DNA of 64,000 nucleotides, taken from contig NZ_CP114909.1 of the NCBI RefSeq assembly GCF_027497355.1, positions 1,736,001-1,800,000 on the forward strand, given 5' to 3'. This document shows, one piece after another, positions 17,411-25,211 of this stretch. Source of the DNA: Micromonospora sp. WMMA1947 (GTDB lineage: Bacteria; Actinomycetota; Actinomycetes; Mycobacteriales; Micromonosporaceae). The notes beneath the pieces are model-generated. The model made no database searches, had not been told where the DNA came from, and worked only from the letters and a program-made list of their open reading frames with translations. The stretch's first letter is position 1. Each line of letters begins with the position of its first letter. Made by a program: the position numbers and the translations under genes.

Positions 17411-17483
17411 GCCCTCATCGTCTAGCGGCCCAGGACGCCGCCCTTTCAAGGCGGTAGCACGGGTTCGAATCCCGTTGGGGGCA
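17411..17483 (+). tRNA. tRNA-Glu (TTC)
   Basis: A 73-nt cloverleaf: acceptor arms GCCCTCA/TGGGGGC with discriminator A, anticodon stem CCGCC/GGCGG with loop CTTTCAA (anticodon TTC at 17445-17447), and T arm ACGGG-TTCGAAT-CCCGT. CCA is not encoded. Confidence 0.95.
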
Positions 17484-17516
17484 CGGTCCGGCTCGCGCCG
17501 GATGCAACACCAGCCA

Positions 17517-17590
17517 GGTCCTGTGGAGCAGTTGGAGTGCTCGCCGCCCTGTCAAGGCGGAGGTCGCGGGTTCAAGTCCCGTCAGGACCG
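17517..17590 (+). tRNA. tRNA-Asp (GTC)
   Basis: A 74-nt cloverleaf: acceptor GGTCCTG/CAGGACC with discriminator G, anticodon stem CCGCC/GGCGG, loop CTGTCAA (anticodon GTC at 17551-17553) and a normal T arm around GGGTTCAAGTCCC. It lies 33 bp after tRNA-Glu, so the two may be co-transcribed. Confidence 0.95.
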
Positions 17591-17599
17591 CAAGCGCTG

Positions 17600-17625
17600 A
17601 CGCCGCGCAGCTCGATGCGCGGCGT
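17600..17625 (+). terminator. Terminator-like hairpin after tRNA-Asp
   Basis: Perfect 10-bp stem ACGCCGCGCA/TGCGCGGCGT with a 6-nt loop, 9 bp beyond the tRNA. No long T-run, as is common in GC-rich actinomycetes. Confidence 0.7.
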
Positions 17626-17666
17626 TCTGCGTATCGGCTCGTGCGGTAGCATGTGCCGAGCACCAC

Positions 17667-17740
17667 GGCCAGGTAGCTCAGTTGGTACGAGCGTCCGACT
17701 GAAAATCGGAAGGTCGGCGGTTCGACCCCGCCCCTGGCCA
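17667..17740 (+). tRNA. tRNA-Phe (GAA)
   Basis: A 74-nt cloverleaf: acceptor GGCCAGG/CCTGGCC with discriminator A, anticodon stem TCCGA/TCGGA with loop CTGAAAA (anticodon GAA at 17701-17703), and T arm GGCGG-TTCGACC-CCGCC. CCA is not encoded. Confidence 0.95.
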
Positions 17741-17763
17741 CATAGCCTTTCGCCGGGCTACAG

Positions 17764-17804
17764 GAACGCCGACCAGCGGGAACGCAGGTCGGCGTTCTGC
17801 TTTT
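17764..17804 (+). terminator. Terminator after tRNA-Phe
   Basis: An 11-bp perfect stem GAACGCCGACC/GGTCGGCGTTC (17764-17774 with 17787-17797) followed by TGCTTTT. It abuts the convergent LysR stop codon. Confidence 0.8.
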
Positions 17805-18700
17805 CAGCCCAGGTGGGCCGCCTCCGCCCGCAGATGCTCGAGAAACCGCGTGACCGTCGGCGACGGCGTCCTGCCCCGCACGGTCGCCGCGAATATCTGC
17901 CGTACCGACTCGTCGTCCGGATGCAGGCGTAGCAGGGCGATGTCCGGCGGGGTTCCGCGTACCGCCAGGGCCGGGACCAGAGCCACCCCCAGCCCGGCGG
18001 CGACGCATCCCAGCTTGCCGGTCCACTCGGCCGCGACGATGTCGATGCGCGGTGAGAAGCCGCTGGGCAGGCTTGCCCGGAGCAGGCTGTTCTCCGCGGT
18101 GGCCGAGCCCACGACGAACGCGTCCTGAGCGAGGTCCGACAGGCGCACCGAGCGGCGGCGCGCGAGCCGGTGGTCACGGGCGACCGCGACCAGGAGCCGC
18201 TCGTCGAGCAGATGTCGCAGGTCGAATCGTTCGCGGTCCAGCTCTCCCGTGGGCGAGGCGCTGACCACTGCCACATCCGCCTCCTCCGCGAGCAGGCGCT
18301 CCAGCAGCCGCGGCGTCACGCCCTCGACCAGCGACAGCGAGATCTCGGGATGGGACGAGCGGAACGACGCCATCGCCCGGGGTACGAGAGCCGCGACAGC
18401 GGTCGGGAAGGCACCCACACGCAGCCGCCCTCGGCCGAGCCCGCGCAGGTCCTCAAGGTCACGCCGGGCCGCGTCGAGCCGGTCGAGGACCGCCTCGGCG
18501 TGCGGGAGCAGCTCTCGTCCCTCCTCGGTCAGGGTGACGCCGCGGGGCAGCCGGTCGAAGAGCCGAGCGCCGATGTCGGCCTCGAGCGCGGCGATCTGCC
18601 GGGAGACAGCCGACTGGGTGAAGCTGAGGGCGCGTGCGGCGGTGGTGATCGAGCCGTGCCGCGCGACGGTGCGGAACACCTCCAGCAGCTGAGTCTCCAT
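17804..18700 (-). CDS. LysR-family transcriptional regulator
   Basis: A 298-residue LysR regulator: winged helix-turn-helix in the first ~60 residues (SITTAARALSFTQSAVSRQI, then GARLFDRLPRGVTLTEEG) and a two-lobed effector domain from about residue 90. It is divergent from a dehydrogenase-RidA pair that it probably controls. Start candidates are ATG 18700, ATG 18709 and GTG 18718; I took 18700 because METQLLEVFR is the usual LysR opening. The shared promoter contains a 13-bp direct repeat listed separately. Confidence 0.88.
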   Translation of the reverse strand: METQLLEVFRTVARHGSITTAARALSFTQSAVSRQIAALEADIGARLFDRLPRGVTLTEEGRELLPHAEAVLDRLDAARRDLEDLRGLGRGRLRVGAFPTAVAALVPRAMASFRSSHPEISLSLVEGVTPRLLERLLAEEADVAVVSASPTGELDRERFDLRHLLDERLLVAVARDHRLARRRSVRLSDLAQDAFVVGSATAENSLLRASLPSGFSPRIDIVAAEWTGKLGCVAAGLGVALVPALAVRGTPPDIALLRLHPDDESVRQIFAATVRGRTPSPTVTRFLEHLRAEAAHLG

Positions 18701-18732
18701 GGCAGGCATGGTAATCACGCATGGCAGGCATG
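18698..18732. promoter_or_regulatory. Direct repeat CATGGCAGGCATG, candidate LysR operator
   Basis: The 13-mer CATGGCAGGCATG occurs exactly at 18698-18710 and 18720-18732, a 22-bp register (two helical turns). Each unit is itself flanked by CATG on both sides. It covers the LysR start and lies about 50 bp before the divergent gene, as expected for an autoregulatory LysR site. Inference. Confidence 0.55.
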
Positions 18733-18779
18733 CGAGACATTCGTTGGTCGCATTGCTCTCACCGTCCTAGCGTTACCGC

Positions 18780-19604
18780 GTGAAGATCATCGCGGTCCTC
18801 GGGACAGGACACATGGGTACGCCGATCGCGCGTCGCCTCCTTGCCGGTGGCAACCGGGTCAGAGTGTGGAACCGCAGCCCGGAGCGTTCGGAGCCGCTCG
18901 CCGCGGTCGGCGCGACGGTGGCCGTGAGCCCGTCCGCCGCGGTCGACGGAGCCGACGTCGTCGTCGTCATGCTCGCCGACGCCGGCGCGGTCGAGACGGT
19001 GCTGTTCGGGCCGGACGGCGCCGCCACCGCGCTCCGGCCCGGGACGGTCGTGGTACAGATGTCGACGATCGGGCCGGACGAGGTACGAGCGGTGGCCGAC
19101 CGGCTTCCGGCGGGCGTCTCCCTCCTCGACGCCCCCGTCGGCGGCAGCGTCAACGCCGCCGAGGCCGGCACGCTGGTGATCTTCGCGGGCGGCCCTGCCG
19201 ATGCCGTGGAGAGTGCGGCTCCGGTGCTGGGGCAACTCGGGACGGTCCGCCACTGCGGTCCGATCGGCGCAGGCGCCGCCGTCAAGCTCGTCGCGAACAC
19301 GGGCTTGGTGACTGCTGTCGCCGCGCTGCACGACGCGCTCGCTGTCGCCACGGCGCTCGGTGTCGACAGGCAGACCGCCCTCGACGTCCTCGGCCGTGGG
19401 GCCCTTGCCGGCGCGGTCGGACGGGCCACAGCCCCAAGCGCCTCGTTCGCAGTCGCGTTAGCGGCGAAGGACGCGCGGCTGGCGCTGCGCCACCCGGTGC
19501 CGGCGCCCGTGCTGGAGGCCGCCCTCGACCTGATGCAGGCCGTACCGGACCAGGACGCGGACCTGTCCTCCCTCGTCTCAGCCGATTTCCTGAAGGGATG
19601 CTGA
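18780..19604 (+). CDS. NAD(P)-dependent oxidoreductase, 3-hydroxyisobutyrate dehydrogenase family
   Basis: A 274-residue beta-hydroxyacid dehydrogenase. The N-terminal cofactor fold starts IIAVLGTGHMGTPIARRLL, the substrate motif DAPVGGSVNAAEAGTL is conserved, and KLVANTGL holds the catalytic lysine. It should oxidise a short beta-hydroxyacid or reduce the semialdehyde; substrate unknown. GTG 18780 is the only sensible start. The next gene, RidA, overlaps its stop (TGATG), suggesting an amino-acid-derived substrate that yields reactive enamines. Confidence 0.85.
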   Translation: MKIIAVLGTGHMGTPIARRLLAGGNRVRVWNRSPERSEPLAAVGATVAVSPSAAVDGADVVVVMLADAGAVETVLFGPDGAATALRPGTVVVQMSTIGPDEVRAVADRLPAGVSLLDAPVGGSVNAAEAGTLVIFAGGPADAVESAAPVLGQLGTVRHCGPIGAGAAVKLVANTGLVTAVAALHDALAVATALGVDRQTALDVLGRGALAGAVGRATAPSASFAVALAAKDARLALRHPVPAPVLEAALDLMQAVPDQDADLSSLVSADFLKGC

Positions 19605-20014
19605 TGCGCCTCACCCTGGACAACCCCGCATCCGTCGCGACGCCGTTCGGCGACCGCTTCGCGCACGTCGCCCGGATCGATGTCGGCGGCGGCGCGCTGC
19701 TGATGCTCGCCGGACAGGTCGCCGTCGACGACGAGGGCAAGGTGGTGGCCCCCGGAGACCCTGGCGCCCAGGCCGAACGGATCTTCGAGATCGTGAGCGG
19801 CGTGCTCGCGGCGCACGGCTCGTGCTTCGACGACGTGCTGCACATCCGCACGTTCATGACGGACCTGGCTGACCTTCCGGCGTACGCGGCCGTCCGGCGC
19901 CGGATCTTCACGGGCACACCGCCGCCGGCGAGCACGACTGTCGAGATCAGCAGGCTCTTCCTACCGGGCGCTGTGCTCGAGGTCGAGGTCACGGCGGTGG
20001 TCCGGTCCCGCTAG
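19604..20014 (+). CDS. RidA family protein (reactive imine/enamine deaminase)
   Basis: A 136-residue RidA/YjgF-fold protein, a trimer that hydrolyses enamine/imine intermediates. The conserved block DVLHIRTFMTDLADLPAYAAVRRRIF contains the arginine used in catalysis in RidA, and STTVEISRLFLPGAVLEVEVTAV is the typical C-terminus. ATG 19604 has GAAGGG six nt upstream, so it is preferred over ATG 19598. Coupled to the dehydrogenase and presumably under the divergent LysR gene. Confidence 0.87.
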   Translation: MRLTLDNPASVATPFGDRFAHVARIDVGGGALLMLAGQVAVDDEGKVVAPGDPGAQAERIFEIVSGVLAAHGSCFDDVLHIRTFMTDLADLPAYAAVRRRIFTGTPPPASTTVEISRLFLPGAVLEVEVTAVVRSR

Positions 20015-20050
20015 GGCTCGGCACTCAGGCGGCGTAGCTGAACCGTCGGG

Positions 20051-20088
20051 AAGGATCCCCACCGGCGGACACTCCGATGGGGATCCTT
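20051..20088. terminator. Bidirectional terminator between ridA-like and arsI-like genes
   Basis: Perfect 11-bp stem AAGGATCCCCA/TGGGGATCCTT with a 16-nt loop, in the gap between two convergent genes. Confidence 0.75.
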
Positions 20089-20100
20089 GCCGTATCCGGG

Positions 20101-20538
20101 TCAGACCGCGGCGGGCTGCTCCGCGGTGTCCGAGGCGCAGCAGGCGCTCTCGGTCACCTTCTCCAACTGCGGCGAGTCGGCCTTGACCGTGTAGACCTCC
20201 CACGGCTCGTCGCCGGGACCGCGCACCCACACCTTGTCCTGGAGCGCGTAGCAGCACTCGGTGTCGTTCTCCTCCAGCGTGATCAGGCCGGACTCGGTGA
20301 GCCGGCTGGTCGCGGCGTTCACCTCGTCGGTGGTGGCCACCTCGACCCCGAGGTGGTCCATCACCGTCGGCAGGCCGGGCTCACCTTCGAGGAGTACGAG
20401 CTTCAGCGGCGGGTTCTCCACCGCGAAGTTGGCGTAGCCGGGGCGGCGCTTGGCCGGCTCGACGCCGAACAGCTTGCTGTAGAAGGCGACGGAGCCTTCG
20501 AGGTCGGACACGCGCAGGGCGAGCTGGACGCGGGACAT
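20101..20538 (-). CDS. arsI: ArsI/CadI-type vicinal-oxygen-chelate protein (C-As lyase-like)
   Basis: A 145-residue VOC-fold protein like ArsI, an Fe(II) dioxygenase that cleaves the C-As bond of trivalent organoarsenicals. The vicinal cysteine pair of ECCYAL (Cys95-Cys96) and metal-site DHLGVEV (His62) match ArsI; EPWEVYTV carries the final Glu ligand. A C-terminal ACCAS adds two cysteines. It is divergent from arsR and therefore likely arsenic-induced. CadI-like cadmium proteins share this fold, so metal specificity is inferred. Confidence 0.82.
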   Translation of the reverse strand: MSRVQLALRVSDLEGSVAFYSKLFGVEPAKRRPGYANFAVENPPLKLVLLEGEPGLPTVMDHLGVEVATTDEVNAATSRLTESGLITLEENDTECCYALQDKVWVRGPGDEPWEVYTVKADSPQLEKVTESACCASDTAEQPAAV

Positions 20539-20614
20539 GTGAACTCCCTGTCTAGATGATTATCGAAGCAGGACCAACCTTGCCGCCTGTTTTGAAGTCT
20601 GTCAACCTAGAGGA

Positions 20615-20974
20615 ATGTCGAAACAAGCGCTGCCGCTGGTGGACGTCAACGCGGTCGCCTGCTGCCCGCCGATGTCCGTACGCCCGATGGAGCCGGACCA
20701 GGCGGCGGTGGTGGCGCCGATGTTCAAGGCGCTCGGCGACCCGGTCCGGCTGCGCCTGATGTCGATGATCGCCTCGGCGCCGGAGATCTGCGTCTGCGAC
20801 CTGACCCCGGCGTTCGACCTGTCCGGGCCGACCATCTCGCACCATCTCAAGGTGCTGCGGGACGCCGGGCTGGTCGACTCCGAGCGGCGCGGCACCTGGG
20901 TCTGGTACCGCGTCCGCCCCGAGGTGTTCCGCCAGCTCGGCGCGCTGCTCCAGATCCCCGCCCACGACTCGTGA
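20615..20974 (+). CDS. arsR: ArsR-family metalloregulator
   Basis: A 119-residue winged-helix repressor. EICVCDLTPAF (Cys59/Cys61) is the classic As(III) site in the DNA-recognition helix region, followed by SGPTISHHLKVLRDAGLV. An additional N-terminal CC pair (Cys16-17) could be a third ligand source. It represses its own operon (aquaporin, arsC) and probably the divergent arsI until arsenite binds. ATG 20615 is preceded by CTAGAGGA. GTGA coupling leads to the aquaporin. Confidence 0.92.
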   Translation: MSKQALPLVDVNAVACCPPMSVRPMEPDQAAVVAPMFKALGDPVRLRLMSMIASAPEICVCDLTPAFDLSGPTISHHLKVLRDAGLVDSERRGTWVWYRVRPEVFRQLGALLQIPAHDS

Positions 20975-21708
20975 CGCTCGCCCTGCCCCGGCGCGCCTCG
21001 GCGGAGTTCGCCGGCACCGCGCTGCTGGTCACCGCCGTGGTCGGCTCCGGGATCGCGGCCGCCCGGCTCTCCCCGGCCGACACCGGGCTGCAGCTGCTGG
21101 AGAACGCGATCGCCACCGCGCTCGCGCTGGGCGCGCTCATCCTGACCTTCGGCCCGGTGTCCGGCGCCCACTTCAACCCGGTGGTGTCCGCCGTCGACTG
21201 GTGGCTGGGCCGGCGCGCGGGCACCGGCCTCACCGGGCGGGACCTCGTCGCGTACGCCGTGGCGCAGGTCGGCGGCGCGATCACCGGAGCCGTCCTCGCC
21301 CACCTGATGTTCGGCCTGCCGGCCGTGACCTGGTCCCGCACCGCACGCGGCGGAGGCCACCTCCTGCTGGCCGAGGTGGTCGCCACCGCGGGCCTGGTGG
21401 TGCTGGTGTTCGCGCTCGCCCGGTCCGGCCGTACCGCCGCCGCGCCGGCCGCCGTCGGCGCCTGGATCGGCGCGGCCTACTGGTTCACGTCGTCGACCTC
21501 GTTCGCCAACCCCGCCGTCACCGTCGGCCGGGCCCTCACCGACACGTTCGCGGGCATCGCGCCCGCCTCGGTGCCCGGCTTCGTCGCCGCCCAACTGGCC
21601 GGCGGCGTGGTCGCCGTCGCCGCCCTCGCCCTCTGGTACCCGCACGCCGCCGACACCGCGGACGACGTGGTGGTACCGCACCCCACCCGGGAGACCGAAG
21701 CGCGATGA
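20971..21708 (+). CDS. MIP/aquaglyceroporin family channel
   Basis: A 245-residue six-helix channel protein with both half-helix signatures as NPV (HFNPVVS, Asn69) and NPA (FANPAVT). Located between arsR and arsC, it most likely lets As(III) leave the cell, as AqpS does in rhizobial ars operons; no ArsB or Acr3 pump is present in the window. The MIP family otherwise carries water or glycerol, so the role here is from context. It overlaps both neighbours (GTGA and ATGA). Confidence 0.85.
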   Translation: MTLALPRRASAEFAGTALLVTAVVGSGIAAARLSPADTGLQLLENAIATALALGALILTFGPVSGAHFNPVVSAVDWWLGRRAGTGLTGRDLVAYAVAQVGGAITGAVLAHLMFGLPAVTWSRTARGGGHLLLAEVVATAGLVVLVFALARSGRTAAAPAAVGAWIGAAYWFTSSTSFANPAVTVGRALTDTFAGIAPASVPGFVAAQLAGGVVAVAALALWYPHAADTADDVVVPHPTRETEAR

Positions 21709-22115
21709 GTGACAAGCCGAGCGTCCTGTTCGTCTGCGTGCACAACGCCGGCCGCTCCCAGATGGCCGCCGCGTGGCTCCGCCACCTGGCGGGCGACTTC
21801 GTCGAGGTCCGCTCCGCCGGGAGCGAGCCCGCCGACCGGATCAACCCGGTCGCGGTCGAGGCCATGCGGGAGGTGGGCATCGACCTCACCGGTCAGACGC
21901 CGGCCCGGCTGACCTGGGACGCCGCCGAGGCCAGCGACGTCATCGTCACCATGGGCTGCGGCGACGCCTGCCCGGTCTTCCCCGGGAAACGGTACGAGGA
22001 CTGGAAACTCACCGACCCCGCCGGCCAGTCCCTCGACGTGGCGCGAGGCGTACGCGACGAGATCCGGGCCCGGGTCGAGGCCCTGCTCGCCGACCTCGGC
22101 CGCGATCTCAGCTGA
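21705..22115 (+). CDS. arsC: Arsenate reductase, low-molecular-weight phosphatase family
   Basis: A 136-residue arsenate reductase that turns arsenate into arsenite using thiol reductants. CVHNAGRSQMA is the CX5R phosphate/arsenate loop (Cys11, Arg17), and CGDACPVFPG supplies two further redox cysteines, the three-cysteine pattern of thioredoxin- or mycothiol-linked enzymes. ATG 21705 overlaps the aquaporin stop. The operon ends here; a strong inverted repeat follows at 22130. Confidence 0.92.
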   Translation: MSDKPSVLFVCVHNAGRSQMAAAWLRHLAGDFVEVRSAGSEPADRINPVAVEAMREVGIDLTGQTPARLTWDAAEASDVIVTMGCGDACPVFPGKRYEDWKLTDPAGQSLDVARGVRDEIRARVEALLADLGRDLS

Positions 22116-22129
22116 AGCACAGACACCCG

Positions 22130-22190
22130 GTTGATCAAGGAGTTGGTGTCATCCAGGGCGGGTGAACCGGACACAAACTCCTTGATCAAC
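22130..22190. repeat. Inverted repeat element, GATCAAGGAG type
   Basis: Arms 22130-22150 and 22170-22190 are reverse complements over 21 bp with one mismatch (GTTGATCAAGGAGTT core), loop 19 nt. It may end arsC transcription, but its GATCA-centred arms resemble two other elements in the window, so it looks like a dispersed repeat. Confidence 0.7.
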
Positions 22191-22235
22191 GGGCTGGGGG
22201 CGGGCTGGGCGAGGGCGAGGGCGAGGGCGGGCGGG

Positions 22236-23147
22236 TCAGGGTTTGGGCGGGCGGCGGTTCTGGGTGGGGCTGCCCTGGATCGCCTCCCAGACGCTTCGAC
22301 CTGCCTGCCGGAGCGCCTGTCCGGCCTGTCCCGCCAGCTGCGCCGCCTCGGCTGCGGCGCTCGCCGGCTGGCCGGTTCGCTCCGAACCGCGGCCCTTCTC
22401 GCCGGACCGGTCGGCCGACGAGCCCGCGCCGGCGCCCCGCTCCGAGCCGGCAGCGCGCTCGGACTTCGCCTTGCTCTCCCGCCCGGCACCAGGCGGCGGT
22501 GGCGGCTCAGTCCGCCCGGCACCGGGCGCCGGTGACGGCTTCGGCCGATCGCCACCAGCCGGTGGGGACTCCGTCCGGGCCGGGCGCTGGGGCGGTTCGG
22601 GTGCCTCGATCGGGCCGGACACCGCCGGACCCGCCCGATCGACCACCTCACCGGCCGCCGGCGCCGCTCGATTGACCGCCGCAGGAGCGGTGCGCTCGAC
22701 CACCTCGCCGGCCGCGGCCACCGTACGCCCGGTCTGGTCCACGACCGGCGCGGCGAGCCGGTGCACGTCGTCCAGGGCGACCCCGGCCGAGCGGGCCAGC
22801 GCGTCGATCAGCTGCGGGTTGCGGTCGATGGTGGTCAGCGCCCGGTCGAGGATCTGCACCAGCTTCTCCAGCCGCACCTTGAGCAGCGCCTCGGCGCGCA
22901 CCCCGGTGATGTCCAGCTCGACGCCTTCCAGGTGCACCCGGACCCCGGCATCGAGTTGGAGCAGGTTGGCCAGCCGGGCGCGCAGCGACAGGTCGGCGTC
23001 GAGCCCGTCCACCGCGAGCCGGATCTCGTCGACGGTCAACTCCGGGACGTCGAGCAGGACGTCCGGCTCCGACTCGGGATCGACCGGCTTGGCGGGCGGC
23101 TCGTAGCCGGGGTCCGGCACTGGTTCGGTGGCTCGCCTGTCGCTCAT
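22236..23147 (-). CDS. Hypothetical protein with disordered C-terminus
   Basis: A 303-residue protein I do not recognise. Residues about 25-120 form a helical, Leu-rich acidic domain (DVPELTVDEIRLAVDGLDA and following) that looks conserved and folded; from about 150 on the sequence is Pro/Ala/Gly/Ser-rich and probably unstructured, ending with a short helix (AQLAGQAGQALRQAGRSV) and basic tail. No signal or membrane segment. ATG 23147 has GGAG six nt upstream and is preferred over GTG 23252. Confidence 0.7.
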   Translation of the reverse strand: MSDRRATEPVPDPGYEPPAKPVDPESEPDVLLDVPELTVDEIRLAVDGLDADLSLRARLANLLQLDAGVRVHLEGVELDITGVRAEALLKVRLEKLVQILDRALTTIDRNPQLIDALARSAGVALDDVHRLAAPVVDQTGRTVAAAGEVVERTAPAAVNRAAPAAGEVVDRAGPAVSGPIEAPEPPQRPARTESPPAGGDRPKPSPAPGAGRTEPPPPPGAGRESKAKSERAAGSERGAGAGSSADRSGEKGRGSERTGQPASAAAEAAQLAGQAGQALRQAGRSVWEAIQGSPTQNRRPPKP

Positions 23148-23343
23148 GCGCTCCGCTCTCCCATCGGTCCGGTCGGCGGCGCTTACCCGCTTTCCGGTAC
23201 GGCATCCGTCACCCGCCCTGCCGGGCCTTGCGCCGAGCGCCTGTCCCGCCACTCAGTGTTGTCGGGAACCGGTGTTCCCGGTGTCCGGAAGCGGGCGGAA
23301 CGGAAGCTGCGCACCGAGACATGAGCCGGTATGGTCCGGACCT

Positions 23344-23859
23344 ATGGGACAGGAGATGGCCGATCCGGATGAGGTCCGGCAGGAATCCGACCGGTTCTCC
23401 CTCCGCAGCAATCTGCTCGCCCCGGCGTCCGCCGAGCGGGCGTACGCCGTGTTCACCGAAGCGCTCGCCGACTGGTGGGTGCGGGAGTACACCTGGTCCG
23501 GCCCGGAGGCGCTCGCCGCGATCGGCATCGAGCCCCGGGCGGGCGGCATGCTCTACGAGATCGGGCCGTACGGCTTTCGCAACGACTGGGGTCGCGTGCT
23601 GACCTGGGATCCGCCCCGGCGCCTGGTCTTCACCTGGCAGATCGGCCCGGACCGGGTGCCTGTGCCCGATCCGGCACGGGCCAGTGAGGTGGAGGTCCTG
23701 TTCCACGCCGACGGTCCGGAACAGACCCGGGTGGACGTCGAGCACCGTTACTTCGACCGGCACGGCACGGCGGCCGAGGGCTACCGCGAGGCGCTCACCG
23801 CGGGCTGGCACGAACTGCTCTGCCGCTACCTGGCGACCGTCGCCCGCACCGCCGCCTGA
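23344..23859 (+). CDS. SRPBCC/AHSA1-family protein
   Basis: A 171-residue START/AHSA1-like protein with a hydrophobic ligand pocket. The family pattern is visible as LLAPASAERAYAVFTEALADWW, GGMLYEIG, WGRVLTWDPPRRLVFTWQI and the C-terminal helix GWHELLCRYLATVA. Such proteins bind lipids or act as co-chaperone-like or repressor-linked toxin sensors; the actual ligand cannot be told. ATG 23344 is the natural start, 196 bp from the divergent gene. Confidence 0.8.
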   Translation: MGQEMADPDEVRQESDRFSLRSNLLAPASAERAYAVFTEALADWWVREYTWSGPEALAAIGIEPRAGGMLYEIGPYGFRNDWGRVLTWDPPRRLVFTWQIGPDRVPVPDPARASEVEVLFHADGPEQTRVDVEHRYFDRHGTAAEGYREALTAGWHELLCRYLATVARTAA

Positions 23860-23904
23860 CCGCGCCGAGGCGAGCGCCCGGGCCGGCAGGCCCCGCGGGC
23901 CCGG

Positions 23905-24609
23905 TCAGCCGCCGATGCCGGGCGCCGCGCCGGTTCCTCCCACGCCGGGGCCGCCGAGGTCGGCCCGGCGGCCGGCGTCCGCGCCGGAACCGAAGCCGCC
24001 GCCCGCCAGCCGTCGTCGCGGGGCGGTGCGCAACCGGGGGTACGCCTCGGCGACCCGGCGCTGGACGCGATCGGATCGGTCGGTCAGCACCAGTGCGGTC
24101 GAGGGTCCACCCGACTCCGCCACCGCCTTGCTCTCGGCCGCGCGCAGTCGTTCCGCGACGACGTACGCGAAGCCGGCCAGCCAGGTACGCCGGAACGCCG
24201 CCGGGTGCTCCCCAGCCGGTACGACAGCACCTGCCAACCCGTGCGCGGCCTGCACCAGCAGCGAGGTGAACAGCAGCTCTACCCGTTCCAGGTCGCTGGC
24301 GAAGCCGAACATGTGCATGACGAAACCGCTGCCCTCGCGGCGGCGTACGCATCGGCAGCGCAACGGTTCGGCGACCGACGCGAGCAGGCCGGCCTTGTCC
24401 CGGGCGTACGGCGCGACCACCTCGACGGTCCGGTCGCCCACCGGATCGGCGGCCGGGTCGCGTGCGGCGAGCAGCGCCCGGTCGACGCCGTAGCGGGCGA
24501 TCAGCTCGGTGGCCTTGGCCATGAAGGCGGCCGACTCGGCGGGCGTGCAGGCCGGGTCCTCGGCCTGGGCGAGCAGCTTGCGCACCTTGCTGAGCATCGC
24601 CTCGGACAT
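23905..24609 (-). CDS. DUF2786 domain protein
   Basis: A 234-residue protein with the N-terminal DUF2786 helical motif (MLSKVRKLLAQAEDPACTPA, then AFMAKATELIARYGVD) followed by a second conserved domain (about residues 55-170) and a Gly/Arg-rich disordered end. DUF2786 proteins have no established function; some occur with phage or metal-dependent hydrolase modules. ATG 24609 was chosen over GTG 24645. It is convergent with the SRPBCC gene. Confidence 0.8.
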   Translation of the reverse strand: MSEAMLSKVRKLLAQAEDPACTPAESAAFMAKATELIARYGVDRALLAARDPAADPVGDRTVEVVAPYARDKAGLLASVAEPLRCRCVRRREGSGFVMHMFGFASDLERVELLFTSLLVQAAHGLAGAVVPAGEHPAAFRRTWLAGFAYVVAERLRAAESKAVAESGGPSTALVLTDRSDRVQRRVAEAYPRLRTAPRRRLAGGGFGSGADAGRRADLGGPGVGGTGAAPGIGG

Positions 24610-24655
24610 GCACCCACAGCTACCACAGCCGGGGCGTTGTGCCACGCGGCGGGGT

Positions 24656-25045
24656 TCAGTCCGACCGGCTGCGCAGCGTGGCGATTGTCGATCCGGCGAG
24701 GGTGAGCAGGCAGTCGGGCAGCAGGCCGTCGGCGGCCGCCGCCCCGAACAGCGCCTCGCCGGTGTCGGCGTCGTCGTTGGCGCACGCGCTGACGAAGCGG
24801 GCCACCCAGCGGGTGTCGTAGTCGGCCTGGTCGATGCCGGGGAAGTCGAGGGCGGCCCCGCCGGCCGGTGCGTCGTCGCCGAGCATGGTGGCGGCGAGGC
24901 ACCACGCCACTCCGTACGCCCCGGCGAGGCCGGAGCGGTCCACCACCGCGTCGAACGTGCCCACCACGCCTGCGCCGTCCCCGGCGAGGGCCGAACGGAG
25001 CACGGCGGTCGCGTCGTCGAGCGTCTGCTGTGCTTCGTCGTTCAC
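24656..25045 (-). CDS. Hypothetical small acidic protein
   Basis: A 129-residue acidic, Ala-rich, all-helical-looking protein that I do not recognise. It has two cysteines (AWCLAATML and SACANDDADTG) and no membrane segment. The reading frame is open to 25147, but GTG 25045 begins the stretch that looks conserved; no convincing ribosome site marks it, so the start is uncertain. It is in the same direction as the DUF2786 gene, 46 bp upstream of it. Confidence 0.6.
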   Translation of the reverse strand: MNDEAQQTLDDATAVLRSALAGDGAGVVGTFDAVVDRSGLAGAYGVAWCLAATMLGDDAPAGGAALDFPGIDQADYDTRWVARFVSACANDDADTGEALFGAAAADGLLPDCLLTLAGSTIATLRSRSD

Positions 25046-25211
25046 CCGCGGAACAGTATCGCCGGGGGTCAAGCCGTGACCCGCGAACAGCACTTTGACC
25101 ACGCAGAGTGATACCCGCAGTCGGGGTGCCGACGGAGCCGACTCCACAGTCCCGCCTGCCGCGCGAGCACGCTAAGGTGCGCAGCGGACCTTCGCCGGAG
25201 GAAGGACGACC

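Noticed and set aside
17804..17806. Fourth tRNA downstream of tRNA-Phe
   Set aside because: Only the 11-bp terminator stem is found; no cloverleaf.
22130..22190. Riboswitch or attenuator after arsC
   Set aside because: A simple long hairpin downstream of the operon and not before any gene in the same direction; better explained as repeat/terminator.
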